Below the pieces are notes generated by a model. It was not told the origin of the DNA. It ran no database searches and saw only the letters and a list, made by a program, of their open reading frames with translations. Shown piece after piece: positions 37,607-51,139 of a DNA stretch of 64,000 nucleotides. Source of the DNA: Kallotenue papyrolyticum (GTDB lineage: Bacteria > Chloroflexota > Chloroflexia > Chloroflexales > Kallotenuaceae); the NCBI RefSeq assembly GCF_000526415.1, contig NZ_JAGA01000002.1, positions 2,313,157-2,377,156 on the forward strand, read 5' to 3'. The stretch's first letter is position 1. Every line of letters begins with the position of its first letter. The position numbers and the translations under genes were made by a program.

Positions 37607-38590
37607 ATGCTCAATTTTCTGCTCTTTTTGGTCAAACGCCTGGCCATGATGCTGATCTCGCTGGTGGTGATCGTCAGCATCTCGTACACGCTGCTGTATT
37701 ATGCGCCGGGAAATTATTTGGATGTACAGCGCGCTTATTCGGCCATGTCATCACAAATGAATCCTAATAGCGCCGATTATCAACGCCAGCGTCAACTTTT
37801 TGAGGAGCGCTATGGTCTGAATAAGCCGCTGTATGCTCAGATCTGGACCTACGTTACCAAAGCGCTGACCTTTAAGTTTGGGCCGTCCTTCCAGAATCCG
37901 AGCGTGCTGATCGAGGATATGGTCGCCGAACGCCTGCCGCGTACGCTGTTGATCGTGCTGCTGGGCATCGGTCTGGCGCTGGTGGTGGGCATTCCGCTGG
38001 GCGTGATCGCCGGCTTTCGGCGCAACACCTGGATCGACTATGTGGTTACCGGCCTGTCGATGGTTGGGCAGGTGGTGCCGGTGTATGTGCTGGCGGTGAT
38101 CCTGATCCTGCTGTTTGCCGGCCAGGTGTGGAACATTCTGCCCAACGGCGGGTGGAGTACGCCGTGGCCCAAGCCATCGCAGTTGGTCTTGCCGGTGCTG
38201 ACGCTGGCGCTCGGTCCGATCGCCGGGATCGCGCGCTACACGCGCAACCAGGTGGCCGAGACGCTCAGCCAGGAGTTCATCCGCACGGCGCGCTCCAAAG
38301 GGCTGCCCGAACAGGTGGTGATCATGCGCCATGCGCTGCGCAACTCGCTGATCCCGGTGGTCACGACGACGGCGCCGCAGATCGCCTTTGCGCTGGTCGG
38401 TTCGGTGTGGATCGAAAACATTTTTCGCATTCCAGGCATCGGCCAGTTGTTCAACACGGCGTTGCAGGCGCGCGACTATCCCTTGATGATCACCAGCGTG
38501 GTGGTCTTGGCGCTGGGCGTGATGCTGGCTAATCTGTTGGCCGATATTATTTACAGTCTGCTTGATCCGCGCATCAAGCTGGAAGCCTGA
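37607..38590 (+). CDS. Opp/Dpp-type ABC transporter permease (DppB-like)
   Basis: This 327-residue permease follows the DppB/OppB plan: an N-terminal helix with LVKRLAMMLISLVVIVSISY, an outside loop rich in polar residues, then the BPD permease core (VGIPLGVIAG, QVVPVYVLAVILILLF) and the EAA loop RTARSKGLPEQVVIMRHALR. It forms the importer channel with the next gene. The first 200 bases are AT-richer than their surroundings. Confidence 0.9.
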   Translation: MLNFLLFLVKRLAMMLISLVVIVSISYTLLYYAPGNYLDVQRAYSAMSSQMNPNSADYQRQRQLFEERYGLNKPLYAQIWTYVTKALTFKFGPSFQNPSVLIEDMVAERLPRTLLIVLLGIGLALVVGIPLGVIAGFRRNTWIDYVVTGLSMVGQVVPVYVLAVILILLFAGQVWNILPNGGWSTPWPKPSQLVLPVLTLALGPIAGIARYTRNQVAETLSQEFIRTARSKGLPEQVVIMRHALRNSLIPVVTTTAPQIAFALVGSVWIENIFRIPGIGQLFNTALQARDYPLMITSVVVLALGVMLANLLADIIYSLLDPRIKLEA

Positions 38591-38682
38591 CCCCGAGTTC
38601 GCCTGAGGAGACAGCGCGGTGGATGGGTCATCCGCAAGCTGTAACGGATGGCATGTCACCGGCTAGGCACAGGAGCGCGCGT

Positions 38683-39576
38683 ATGGCTGTATCAAATACC
38701 TTTCCGCAGGCAAGCGCCGGTGCTGTTCCCGCCTCGGAGACGCTGCTGCAGGTCTTCTGGCGGCGTTTTCGGCGCAACCGCATGGCCGTGGTCGGCCTGG
38801 TGCTGGTCGGCGCTTTTCTGGTGGTGGCGGTGGCTGCGCCATGGATCGCCCCCTACCACTACAACGACCAGAACTTGCCCAACGCCTGGCAAGCGCCCTC
38901 GCTGGCGCATCCCTTCGGCACTGACGATCTGGGCCGTGACCAGTTGAGTCGCGTTATCTATGCTATCCGCATCGCGGCAATCGTCGGCGTTGGTGCCTCG
39001 ATGCTTTCGCTGCTGATCGGCGCAGTGATCGGTGCCATCTCGGGCATGCGCGGTGGCTGGGTCGATAGTGTGCTGATGCGCGTGGTCGATATCTTCAACT
39101 CGTTTCCCTCGATCCTGCTGGCGGTCGTCCTGGCGGCGGCGTTGGGCCAGAGCGTAGGGATCATTATCGTCGCGCTGGCGGTGACCGGCTGGGCCGGCTA
39201 CGCACGTCTGGTGCGCGGGCAGGTGCTCGCGATCAAGAACAACGAGTATGTGCTGGCGGCGCGCACGCTGGGCGCCGGCGAAGGCTACTTGATTCGCAAG
39301 TATGTACTGCCCAACATCCTGGGACCGATCATCGTGGCGCTTAGCTTCGGCATTCCCTATGCCATGACCGCCGAGGCCGGCTTGTCGGTGATCGGCGTCG
39401 GGATTCGTCCGCCGGAGCCTTCCTGGGGCAATCTGATCAACTTGGGTCTTGCCAAGATGCGCGGCTTTCCGCACCTGGCGATCTGGCCGACTGCGATCTT
39501 CAGCCTGACGCTGTTGGCCTTCACCTGGTTCGGCGACGGTCTGCAGGAGATTTTCAACCCGAAAGGAGAGCGCTAG
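38683..39576 (+). CDS. Opp/Dpp-type ABC transporter permease (DppC-like)
   Basis: This 297-residue permease begins in the cytoplasm with the OppC_N segment (FRRNRMAVVGLVLVGAFLVV) and the HPFGTDDLGRDQLSRVIY motif typical of DppC/OppC. Its EAA loop is AARTLGAGEGYLIRKYVLPN. The start at 38683 is chosen because AGGAG is eight bases upstream; the frame is open earlier. It ends one base before the ATPase start codon, so translation is coupled. Confidence 0.9.
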   Translation: MAVSNTFPQASAGAVPASETLLQVFWRRFRRNRMAVVGLVLVGAFLVVAVAAPWIAPYHYNDQNLPNAWQAPSLAHPFGTDDLGRDQLSRVIYAIRIAAIVGVGASMLSLLIGAVIGAISGMRGGWVDSVLMRVVDIFNSFPSILLAVVLAAALGQSVGIIIVALAVTGWAGYARLVRGQVLAIKNNEYVLAARTLGAGEGYLIRKYVLPNILGPIIVALSFGIPYAMTAEAGLSVIGVGIRPPEPSWGNLINLGLAKMRGFPHLAIWPTAIFSLTLLAFTWFGDGLQEIFNPKGER

Positions 39577-40555
<979 letters not shown>

Positions 40556-40581
<26 letters not shown>

Positions 40582-41443
40582 CGCGACGTCCTCCGCCGGG
40601 CCACTGCTGCGGGTGGAGCATCTGTCCAAGTATTTCATGCGGGGCAAGACGCGCTTTGCGGCGGTGCAGGACGCCTCGCTGGAGCTGGCGGCAGGCCAGA
40701 CGCTCGGCATCGTGGGCGAGTCGGGATCGGGCAAGTCCACGCTCTCGCGCTGTATCATCCGCCTGTACGAGCCGGATGAGGGGCGCGTCTTCTTCGATGG
40801 CGTCGATTTTCTGGCGCTGCGCGGGCAGGCCTTGCGTGCCAAGCGCCGCGACATCCAGATGATCTTCCAGGATCCGCTGGCCAGTCTCAACCCGATGATG
40901 ACGGTGCGCCAGGCGATCGAGGATCCGTTGATCATCCACAACATCGGTACGGCGCGCGAGCGGCAAAAGCGTGTCTACGAGCTGCTGGAGCTGGTCGGGC
41001 TCGACACGGCGGCGGCCAACGCCTTTCCCTACGAGTTTTCGGGCGGTCAGCAGCAGCGCATCGGCATCGCGCGCGCGCTGGCGGTGCGGCCCAAGCTGCT
41101 GATCTGCGACGAGGCGGTCTCGGCGCTGGATGTGTCGATCCAGGCGCAGATCCTGCGCTTGTTGCAGGACCTGCAGCGCCAGCTTGGCCTGGCCTATCTA
41201 TTTATTTCGCATAACCTGGCGGTGGTCGAGCACATGAGCGATGTGATCGCGGTGATGTACGCTGGTCGCATCGTCGAGTACGGCACGGTCGAGGAGATCT
41301 TCCGCGCGCCCAAGCAGGAGTACACGCGCACGCTGATCGAGAGCGTGCCCTACATTCCGCGTCCCGGCGGGCGGCAGGTGGTGCAGCCGAGCCTGGAGCA
41401 CCGCACGCTGCCGTTGGGCGCGGGCGAGCCCGCATCGCCATAA
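40556..41443 (+). CDS. Opp/Dpp-type ABC transporter ATPase (DppF-like)
   Basis: This 295-residue ATPase has Walker A GESGSGKSTLSRC, FQDPLASLNP, signature FSGGQQQRIGIARAL and Walker B LLICDEAVSALDV. It overlaps the previous gene by 26 bases, with GAGGAGGTG in front of its ATG. It is short: the Cys-containing oligo_HPY tail seen in its partner is replaced by a Pro/Gly-rich end. It is otherwise a complete subunit. Confidence 0.9.
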
Positions 41444-41551
41444 CGACCGGCGCCTGAGTGTCGCTGGCCGCGTCATTACTTCCGGGACATGCCTACGCAT
41501 GTTCCGCAGGGGGCGAGCTGTCCGTCTATCAACGCTATAGAGGGAACACCC

Positions 41552-42655
41552 ATGACCGCTTCAGACGCCGAAGCCCGCGGTGCGGGGCAGGCGCAGCATG
41601 CCTCCGGGGTGCCCGCGGCACGCTGGCAACGCCTCACGCGTGGTATCAATCTGAGCCACTGGTTTGCGCAGGCGCGGCGCTATGATCAGGCGCATCTGCG
41701 CAGCTACATCACCGCCGCCGACCTGGATCTGATTCGCGCGATGGGCTTTGCCCATGTGCGCTTCACGCTCAATCCGGCGCTCCTGCTGGATCGCGCCGCG
41801 CCGGAGCGTCTGGTCGCCGAGGCGCTGGCCGAGGTGGATCGCGCCCTGGACCTGATCCTGGCGCGTGAGCTGGCGGTGATCGTCGATCTGCATCCCGAAG
41901 ATGATTTCAAGCACTGGTTGGGCGACAGCGCTGAGGCGGCAAGCATCTTTGCCCGTTTCTGGCGCGCGCTGGCGGCGCACCTGGCCGCGCGCGATCCGGA
42001 GTGGCTGGTGCTGGAGGTGCTCAATGAGCCGGTGATCGCCGATGGCGCGCGGTGGGCGGCGATTCAGCGCGCGGCGCTGCAGGCCATGCGCGAGGGCGCG
42101 CCCGACCACACGCTGATCGCCAGCGGACATCGCTGGTCGAGCCTGCCGGAGCTGCTGGAGCTGGAACCGGTCACCGATCGCAATGTGGTGTACAATTTCC
42201 ACTGCTACGATCCGCACATTTTCACGCATCAGAGCGCGACCTGGAGCATGTCGTTCCTGCCGCACCTGCGTCACCTGCCCTACCCGTCCAGTCCGGAGGC
42301 GATCGCCGCCCTGCTGCCGCGGATCGATGATCCGCGTGCGCGCGAGGCGGCGCGCGTCTATGGCGAAGAGCGCTGGAACGCCACGCGCATGCGCGATTGG
42401 CTGGCACAGGCCGCCGCCTGGGCGGCGCGTCACGGCGTGCGCCTGACCTGCAACGAGTTCGGGGTGTACCGCGTCGGCGCGCTGCCGGAGCACCGCCTGG
42501 CCTGGCTGCGGGATGTACGCAGCATCCTGGAGGAGCTGGATATTGGTTGGACGATGTGGGACTATGCCGGCGGTTTCAGTGTCGTGCTCGATCAGGATGG
42601 CCGGCGCGTGCCGGATGTGGCGACACTGGCTGCGCTGGGCCTGTCCTGGTCGTAG
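41552..42655 (+). CDS. Glycoside hydrolase family 5 (cellulase/mannanase type), cytoplasmic
   Basis: The protein has 367 residues and no signal peptide. It opens with RGINLSHWFAQ and shows the GH5 pattern: VLNEPVI with the acid/base Glu159 and TCNEFGVYR with the nucleophile Glu302, plus HCYDPHIFTHQ between them. GH5 enzymes cut beta-1,4 glucan, mannan or glucomannan with retention. The cytoplasmic location suggests action on imported oligosaccharides. AGAGGGA precedes the ATG at 41552. Exact specificity needs subfamily assignment. Confidence 0.88.
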   Translation: MTASDAEARGAGQAQHASGVPAARWQRLTRGINLSHWFAQARRYDQAHLRSYITAADLDLIRAMGFAHVRFTLNPALLLDRAAPERLVAEALAEVDRALDLILARELAVIVDLHPEDDFKHWLGDSAEAASIFARFWRALAAHLAARDPEWLVLEVLNEPVIADGARWAAIQRAALQAMREGAPDHTLIASGHRWSSLPELLELEPVTDRNVVYNFHCYDPHIFTHQSATWSMSFLPHLRHLPYPSSPEAIAALLPRIDDPRAREAARVYGEERWNATRMRDWLAQAAAWAARHGVRLTCNEFGVYRVGALPEHRLAWLRDVRSILEELDIGWTMWDYAGGFSVVLDQDGRRVPDVATLAALGLSWS

Positions 42656-42682
42656 GCAGCCGAGAGGATAACGACACCATCT

Positions 42683-45145
<2,463 letters not shown>

Positions 45146-45157
45146 GGCGCAGAGACT

Positions 45158-46156
45158 ATGCCACGTTATGGCTTCAATTTCCAGTGGATGTACGTCTGGC
45201 AGCCTGGAGCGCAGCCCCAACCGCCCGACGAGCGGGCGCTCGACTGGCTGGCGCGCTTTGGCTTCGATTTCGTGCGCCTGCCGACCGACTACCGCTTCTG
45301 GACGCGCGATTTCAACTATTTCCAGCCCGATGAAGCGGTGCTGATCTGGCTGGATCGCTACCTGGAGGCCTGCCGTGCGCGCGGGCTGCACCTCAGCCTC
45401 AACCTGCACCGCGCGCCGGGCTACTGCATCAACCGCAACGACCTGGAGCGCCACAACCTGTGGACCGATCAGCTCGCCCAGGATGCCTTCGTCTTTCTCT
45501 GGGAGCTGCTGGCGCGGCGCTACCGGGGCGTGCCCGGCGATGTGCTCAGCTTCGATCTGCTCAACGAGCCGCCCAACGTCGGGCAGTACGGCCTGACGCG
45601 CGCAGGGCATGCCGCGCTGATCCGGCGCACGGTCGCGGCGATCCGCGCCATCGACGCGCAGCGCCCGATCGTGATCGACGGCCTGGGCGGTGGTCATCTG
45701 GCCATGCCCGAGCTGGCCGACCTGGGGGTGATCCACAGCGGGCGCGGCTACCAGCCCATGCCGGTGAGCCACCATGGCGCGACGTGGTGGTCCGACCATG
45801 CCACGGCGCCCGCACCGGTGTACCCTGGCGTGCGCTGGGAGGGCCGGGTGTGGGACCGCGCGACCCTGCGCGCGTTTTACGAGCCCTGGCGCGCGGTGGA
45901 AGCCGCGGGCGCCGCGGTGCATATCGGCGAGTGCGGTTGTTACAACCAGACGCCCAACGCTGTGGCGCTGCGCTGGCTGGGCGATCTCTTCGGCGTGTTG
46001 CGCGAGTTCGGCTGGGGCTATGCCCTCTGGAACTTCGTGGGACCGTTCGGCATCATCGAGCACGGGCGGCCTGGCGCGCGCTACGAAACGCTGCACGGCT
46101 ACCGCGTCGATCGCGAGCTGTTGGATCTGATGTTGGAGCATCGCGTCGCAACATGA
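45158..46156 (+). CDS. Second GH5-type glycosidase, cytoplasmic
   Basis: The protein has 332 residues, no signal peptide, and starts YGFNFQWMYVWQPG. GH5 features are LSLNLHRAPGY, DLLNEPPNVG with the acid/base Glu, and HIGECGCYNQ with the probable nucleophile Glu. It differs from the first GH5 and probably belongs to another subfamily, so the two may split different linkages. Its last codon overlaps the start of the ABC exporter gene (ATGA). Confidence 0.82.
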   Translation: MPRYGFNFQWMYVWQPGAQPQPPDERALDWLARFGFDFVRLPTDYRFWTRDFNYFQPDEAVLIWLDRYLEACRARGLHLSLNLHRAPGYCINRNDLERHNLWTDQLAQDAFVFLWELLARRYRGVPGDVLSFDLLNEPPNVGQYGLTRAGHAALIRRTVAAIRAIDAQRPIVIDGLGGGHLAMPELADLGVIHSGRGYQPMPVSHHGATWWSDHATAPAPVYPGVRWEGRVWDRATLRAFYEPWRAVEAAGAAVHIGECGCYNQTPNAVALRWLGDLFGVLREFGWGYALWNFVGPFGIIEHGRPGARYETLHGYRVDRELLDLMLEHRVAT

Positions 46157-47937
46157 GTCAGGCATCACCGCTGCTGGAACAGCGCTACCGCGGCGCGCAT
46201 CCGCTGACGACGCTCTGGCAGATGCTCGGCGACGACCGTGGCCGGCTGATCCTGGCGGCGCTGTTTCAGGTCATCAAGCACAGCCCGGTGTGGGTCATGC
46301 CGCTGGTGATTGCCCATGTGATCGATCTGCTGGCGCGTGGTGGCCCGGAACTGCGCACGGCGCTGCTGCGCACCTTTGCGCTGCTGGCGCTGGTGATCGT
46401 CCAGAATGTGCCGATGCAGATGCTGTACATGCGCCTGCTCAGCCGTACGGCGCGCAACCTGGAGCTGCGGCTGCGCGCCGCGATCTGTCGTCGGCTGCAG
46501 CATCTGTCGATCAGCTATTACACCCGCCAGAGCAGCGGCGCGCTGCAGTCCAAGTTGCTGCGCGATGTGGAAGCGGTGCAGCAACTGCTGATGGGTGTGT
46601 TCGAGCCGATGCTGATCGCCGTGGCCACTATCGTCGTGGCGCTGGTGACGACCGCGGTGCGCGCGCCCTGGTTTCTGCCGATCTATGCGCTACTGGTGCC
46701 GGCGGCGGTCACGATCGTGCGGCGTCTGCGCCGACGCATCCAGGATCGCAACGCCGAGCTGCGCCAGGCGGTCGAAGGCATGGCGGCGCGTCTGAACGAG
46801 ATGACGCAGTTGCTGCCGATCACCCGCGCGCACGGCGAGGAGGATCGCGAACTGCACCACGTGGAGCAGCGCCTGGAGCAGGTGCGCGCCGCCGGGCTGC
46901 GCCTCGACGCGACCAACGCGCTGTTCGGATCGAGCGCCTTTGTCACGCTGCAACTGCTGGGCGCGGGCGTGCTGGCGCTGGCCACCTGGCTCTACCTGAC
47001 GCAGCGTGTGGCGCTGACGCTGGGTGACATCGTGCTGCTGACCGGCTACTTCAACGCGCTGGTGGGCGGCGTGCTGGGCCTGCTCAATCTCGCGCCGCAG
47101 GTCACGCGCGGCTACGAAGCGCTGCGCTCGATCGGCGAGGTGCTGGAGTGTCCTGACCTGGAGCACAACGAGGGCAAGATGCCGGTGGCAGCGGTGCGGG
47201 GCCGCATCACCTTCGAGCGCGTCAGCTATGTCTATCCCGATGGGCAGGGCGCAGGTGTGTTCGAGATCGACCTCGATGTGCAGCCGGGCGAAACGGTGGC
47301 GATCGTCGGTCCGAGTGGCGCGGGCAAGACCACGCTGCTCAACCTGGTGATCGGCTTTCTGCGGCCGACCGCGGGCCGTCTGCTGCTGGATGGTCAGGAC
47401 ATGGCCGCGCTCGACCTGCGCACCTATCGTCGCTTTCTGTCGGTGGTGCCGCAGGAGACGATTCTGTTTCACGGCACGATTCGCGACAACGTGACCTATG
47501 GCCGCGCGGTGGACGAGGCGCGTCTGCGCCAGGCATTGCGCGATGCCAACGCGCTGGAGTTCGTCGAGCGCCTGCCGCAGGGCCTGGACACATTGGTCGG
47601 CGAGCGCGGTGCGCGCCTCTCCGGCGGGCAGCGCCAACGGCTGGCGATCGCCCGCGCGCTGATCCGCGACCCGCGTGTGTTGATCCTGGATGAGGCTACC
47701 TCGGCGCTGGACGCGGCCTCCGAAGCGTTGATCCAGGAGGCGCTGGCGCGGCTGATGCGGGGCCGCACCACCTTTGTGGTGGCGCATCGCCTCTCCACGA
47801 TTCGCCATGCAGACCGCATCATCGTGATGGAGCATGGCCGCGTTGTGGAACAGGGGACGCACGCGCAGTTGCTGGCGCGCGACGGGCTCTATCGTCGCCT
47901 GCAGGCGCAGCAACACGTTGCATTTCAGACCCCATAA
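46153..47937 (+). CDS. ABC exporter, fused membrane and ATPase domains
   Basis: This 594-residue half-transporter has about six membrane helices in the first 310 residues (ISYYTRQSSGALQSKLLRDV is the typical coupling-helix region). Its ATPase has Walker A GPSGAGKTTLL, signature RLSGGQRQRLAIARAL and Walker B VLILDEATSALDA. It is of the MsbA/lipid A-type exporter group, works as a dimer and is translation-coupled to the GH5 gene. An exporter inside a sugar-uptake operon is unusual. It might export a glycolipid or peptide, or be a passenger. Confidence 0.9.
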   Translation: MSQASPLLEQRYRGAHPLTTLWQMLGDDRGRLILAALFQVIKHSPVWVMPLVIAHVIDLLARGGPELRTALLRTFALLALVIVQNVPMQMLYMRLLSRTARNLELRLRAAICRRLQHLSISYYTRQSSGALQSKLLRDVEAVQQLLMGVFEPMLIAVATIVVALVTTAVRAPWFLPIYALLVPAAVTIVRRLRRRIQDRNAELRQAVEGMAARLNEMTQLLPITRAHGEEDRELHHVEQRLEQVRAAGLRLDATNALFGSSAFVTLQLLGAGVLALATWLYLTQRVALTLGDIVLLTGYFNALVGGVLGLLNLAPQVTRGYEALRSIGEVLECPDLEHNEGKMPVAAVRGRITFERVSYVYPDGQGAGVFEIDLDVQPGETVAIVGPSGAGKTTLLNLVIGFLRPTAGRLLLDGQDMAALDLRTYRRFLSVVPQETILFHGTIRDNVTYGRAVDEARLRQALRDANALEFVERLPQGLDTLVGERGARLSGGQRQRLAIARALIRDPRVLILDEATSALDAASEALIQEALARLMRGRTTFVVAHRLSTIRHADRIIVMEHGRVVEQGTHAQLLARDGLYRRLQAQQHVAFQTP

Positions 47938-47955
47938 TGCTTGGAGGATCAGTCT

Positions 47956-48930
47956 ATGGCTATCTTCGATCTGCCGCTCGATCAACTACGCACGTACCTG
48001 CCGGCGCGCGACGAGCCCGCCGATTTCGATAGCTTCTGGCAGCAGACGCTGGCCGAGGCGCGCGCCCATCCGTTGGCGGCGCGCTTCGAGCCGATCGCCA
48101 GCGACCTGACCACCCTGGAGGTCTTCGACGTCACCTTCAACGGCTACGGCGGCCACCCGATCAAGGGCTGGCTGATTCTGCCGCGCCGGCGGGATGCGGC
48201 TCTGCCCTGTGTGGTGGAGTACATCGGCTACGGCGGCGGACGTGGCCTGCCGATCGACTGGCTGCTGTGGGCTAGCGCCGGCTATGCTCACCTGGTGATG
48301 GATACACGCGGACAGGGTAGTTCCTGGCTGCGTGGCGATACGCCCGATCCGGAGGCACAGGGCAACGATCCGCACTATCCCGGCTTCATGACGCGTGGCA
48401 TTCTCGATCCCCACACCTACTACTACCGGCGCGTCTTCACCGATGCGGTGCGCGCGGTCGAGGCGGCGCGCGCCCATCCGGCGGTGGACGCAACGCGCAT
48501 CGCGGTGACAGGCGGTAGTCAGGGCGGCGGCATCACCCTGGCGGTCGCCGGTCTGCTCCCCGATCTGCAGGCGGTGCTGCCCGATGTGCCGTTCCTGTGC
48601 CACTACCGCCGCGCCATGGAGATCACCGATAGCTATCCCTACCAGGAGCTGGTGCGCTACCTGATGATCCACCGCGAGCGCGAGGAGCGCGTGTTGCGCA
48701 CGCTGGCCTACTTCGACGGCGTGAACTTCGCGGCGCGCGCCACGGCGCCGGCACTGTTTTCGGTCGGGCTGATGGATGAGGTCTGTCCGCCCTCGACGGT
48801 CTTCGCCGCGTACAACCACTATGCCGGCGAGAAAGACATCCGCATCTGGCGCTACAACCACCATGAGGGCGGCGCGTCCTACCAGACGCTCGAGAAGCTG
48901 CGCTTCCTGCGCGCGCTCTGGTCGGCCTAG
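47956..48930 (+). CDS. Acetyl-xylan esterase-like carbohydrate esterase (CE7)
   Basis: This 324-residue alpha/beta hydrolase of the AXE1/CE7 family shows [36 protein letters not shown] (the RGQ motif), the nucleophile elbow [11 protein letters not shown], and an Asp and His late ([18 protein letters not shown]). CE7 enzymes remove acetyl groups from short oligosaccharides inside the cell. Softwood-type glucomannan is acetylated, which fits the locus. The ATG at 47956 is preceded by TTGGAGG. Confidence 0.9.
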   Translation: MAIFDLPLDQLRTYLPARDEPADFDSFWQQTLAEARAHPLAARFEPIASDLTTLEVFDVTFNGYGGHPIKGWLILPRRRDAALPCVVEYIGYGGGRGLPIDWLLWASAGYAHLVMDTRGQGSSWLRGDTPDPEAQGNDPHYPGFMTRGILDPHTYYYRRVFTDAVRAVEAARAHPAVDATRIAVTGGSQGGGITLAVAGLLPDLQAVLPDVPFLCHYRRAMEITDSYPYQELVRYLMIHREREERVLRTLAYFDGVNFAARATAPALFSVGLMDEVCPPSTVFAAYNHYAGEKDIRIWRYNHHEGGASYQTLEKLRFLRALWSA

Positions 48931-48946
48931 TTGTTGCGAGGTTAGC

Positions 48947-49429
48947 ATGACCCCCACCCCCTTGCCATCCACCGCCATCGCACAGGTCGCGATCGTTGTG
49001 CCGGACATCGTCGCCGCGGCGCAAGCCTGGGCCGCGCTGTTGGGACAGCCCGTTCCCGAGATCATCGTGACCGATGCCTGGGAGCGGGCACGCACCGAAT
49101 ACCGCGGCCAGCCCACGCCGGCGCGCGCCAAATTGGCCTTTTTCCACCTGGGGCAGCTCGATCTGGAGCTGATCGAGCCGATCGACGGGCCGAGCACCTG
49201 GCGCGATCAACTGGAGCAGCACGGTCCCAGCCTGCACCACGTCGCTTTTCAGATTCGCGGTATGCCGGAGCAGATCGCACGCGGCGCGGCGCAGGGCATG
49301 CCCCTGATCCAGCGCGGCGAGTACACCGGCGGACGCTACGCCTACCTCGATGGCACGGCGCGACTCGGCTGCGTGATCGAGCTGCTGGAGAACGACCCAT
49401 CCGCGTCATCATCGGGAGCAGAAGCATGA
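48947..49429 (+). CDS. VOC-family (glyoxalase-fold) protein
   Basis: This 160-residue protein has two beta-alpha-beta modules starting IAQVAIVVPDIVAAAQAWAA and HHVAFQIRGMPE, with FFHLGQLDLELIEP between them, as in methylmalonyl-CoA epimerase-like VOC proteins. Metal ligands by pattern are His in LHHVAF and Glu near the strands. In this operon it may be a sugar or sugar-acid isomerase, but function is open. It overlaps the next gene by ATGA. Confidence 0.78.
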   Translation: MTPTPLPSTAIAQVAIVVPDIVAAAQAWAALLGQPVPEIIVTDAWERARTEYRGQPTPARAKLAFFHLGQLDLELIEPIDGPSTWRDQLEQHGPSLHHVAFQIRGMPEQIARGAAQGMPLIQRGEYTGGRYAYLDGTARLGCVIELLENDPSASSSGAEA

Positions 49430-50379
49430 ACGTTACCTATGCGTTGCCACGCCGGCGCTTCGGTGCGACGCCCTTTCGCGTGACGCCGCTATGCCTGGGC
49501 TGCGCACCACTGGCCAATATGCCCGAGCTGTTCGGGCCTGTGCCGGAGGAGCAGGCCCTGGCGCTGTTGCGCGCCGTGTTTGACAGCCCGATCAACTTCC
49601 TGGATACCGCGGCGGCCTATGGCGATGGCGAGAGCGAGCGGCGCATCGGCATCGTGCTGCGCGAGCGGCTGGGGCTGCCGCCTGGCTTCGTCCTGGCGAC
49701 GAAAGTCGATCGCGACCTGCGCACCGGCGAGTTCAGCGGCGCGCAGGTGCGTCGCTCGCTCGAGCGCAGTCGCAAACTGCTGGGCCGCGCTACCCTGCCG
49801 ATTGTCTATCTCCACGATCCGGAGTATGCGCGCGAGACCTTTGAGGAGATCATGGCGCCCGGCGGAGCGGTGGATGTGTTGCTGGAGTACAAGGCGCGTG
49901 GCGTGATCGGCGCGGTGGGCATCGCTGGCGGTCCGGTCGCCATGCTGATGCGCTACGTCGAGACGGGCGTGTTCGACGCGTTGATCACCCACAACCGTTA
50001 CACCCTGCTCAACCGCGCCGCCGAGCCGCTGATCGAGCTGGCTGCCCGGCGTGGTCTGGCGGTGGTCAACGCCGCGCCCTACGGCGGCGGGCTGCTGGCC
50101 AAGGGCCCGGAGGCCTGGGGGCGCTATGCCTACCGCAGCGCGTCACCCCAGGTGCTCGCACGTGCCCAGCGCATGGCCGACATCTGCGCGCGCTACGCTG
50201 TGCCGCTGGCGGCGGCGGCGCTGCAGTTCTCGATGCGCGATCCGCGCATCACCTCGACGATCGTCGGCATGACGCGTCCGGAGCGGGTGCAGGAGACGCT
50301 GGAGCTGGCCTGCTGGCCGATTCCGGAGCAGCTCTGGGCCGAGCTGGATGCCGTCGGTTTCGAGCGTGACGATTTCTGA
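49426..50379 (+). CDS. Aldo/keto reductase
   Basis: This 317-residue AKR barrel shows FLDTAAAYGDGESERRIG with the Asp and Tyr of the catalytic tetrad, VLATKVDRDL with Lys, VYLHDPEY with His and the C-terminal cofactor loop (TSTIVGMTRPERVQETL). It resembles the D-threo-aldose/L-fucose dehydrogenase branch, which fits oxidation of a monosaccharide released by the locus. It is translation-coupled to the VOC gene. Confidence 0.88.
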   Translation: MNVTYALPRRRFGATPFRVTPLCLGCAPLANMPELFGPVPEEQALALLRAVFDSPINFLDTAAAYGDGESERRIGIVLRERLGLPPGFVLATKVDRDLRTGEFSGAQVRRSLERSRKLLGRATLPIVYLHDPEYARETFEEIMAPGGAVDVLLEYKARGVIGAVGIAGGPVAMLMRYVETGVFDALITHNRYTLLNRAAEPLIELAARRGLAVVNAAPYGGGLLAKGPEAWGRYAYRSASPQVLARAQRMADICARYAVPLAAAALQFSMRDPRITSTIVGMTRPERVQETLELACWPIPEQLWAELDAVGFERDDF

Positions 50380-50390
50380 GCGGGGTGGCG

Positions 50391-51065
50391 ATGGTTGCAG
50401 CAGACTCGATGCTCCACGTGCTGGTGCTCTGCGCCGATCGCTGGCATCCGGCGACAACCCCGCGCGCCGGCCTTGCCACCCTGGCGCACGCCGGCGCCGC
50501 CTTCGACTGGATCGAAGATGGTGGTGCATGGTCGCGCGCGCAGTTGCACCGTGCCGATGTGGTGCTCCTCACCAAAGCCAACCAGCGCTCGGCCGACGAT
50601 ACGGCGCCATGGATGACCGAGCAGATCGCCGCGGAGTTGATCGACTACGTGCAGCGCGGGCGCGGCTTGCTGGTGATCCATGCAGGTCTGGCCGGTTATG
50701 AAGCGCTGCCCGCGCTACGCCGGTTGATCGGCGGCGGGTTTGTTCAGCATCCGCCACCTTGTCCGGTCGAGTGTGTGCCCCAGCGCGGCCATGCGATAAC
50801 AGAGACATGCACGTCGTTCACCGTCCACGATGAGCACTATGTCGTCGCGCTGGACGATCCGGCGGCGCAGATCATCGCCGTCACCCGCTCGCAGCATGGC
50901 GAGCAGCCCGGTGGCTGGGTGCGTAGCGTAGGAAGCGGGCGCGTCTGTGCCCTCACGCCCGGTCATGAGCTTGCCGTCTGGCAGCACCCGGCCTATCAGC
51001 GTTTGATCCGCCGCGCGCTGTGGTGGTGCGCCGGACGCGATCCCGATGCGCCGCGCGCTGTGTGA
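50391..51065 (+). CDS. ThuA-like protein
   Basis: This 224-residue protein has a flavodoxin/glutamine-amidotransferase-like fold of the ThuA family: LHVLVLCADRWHPATTPRAG at the start, RGLLVIHAGLAG, ITETCTSFTVHDEHYVV and GRVCALTPGHELAVWQHPAY. ThuA proteins occur beside sugar transport and oxidation genes, with a poorly defined role. ATG 50391 is taken because GGGGTGG lies just before it; GTG 50385 is possible. It is the last gene of the rightward operon. Confidence 0.82.
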   Translation: MVAADSMLHVLVLCADRWHPATTPRAGLATLAHAGAAFDWIEDGGAWSRAQLHRADVVLLTKANQRSADDTAPWMTEQIAAELIDYVQRGRGLLVIHAGLAGYEALPALRRLIGGGFVQHPPPCPVECVPQRGHAITETCTSFTVHDEHYVVALDDPAAQIIAVTRSQHGEQPGGWVRSVGSGRVCALTPGHELAVWQHPAYQRLIRRALWWCAGRDPDAPRAV

Positions 51066-51139
51066 CTGCCGCTGTGCCGGTGGCGCTTGTCGCCGTTGCC
51101 GGCTTGAGGGGTAGCGGGTAGCGCTGCGACGGGCGTCAT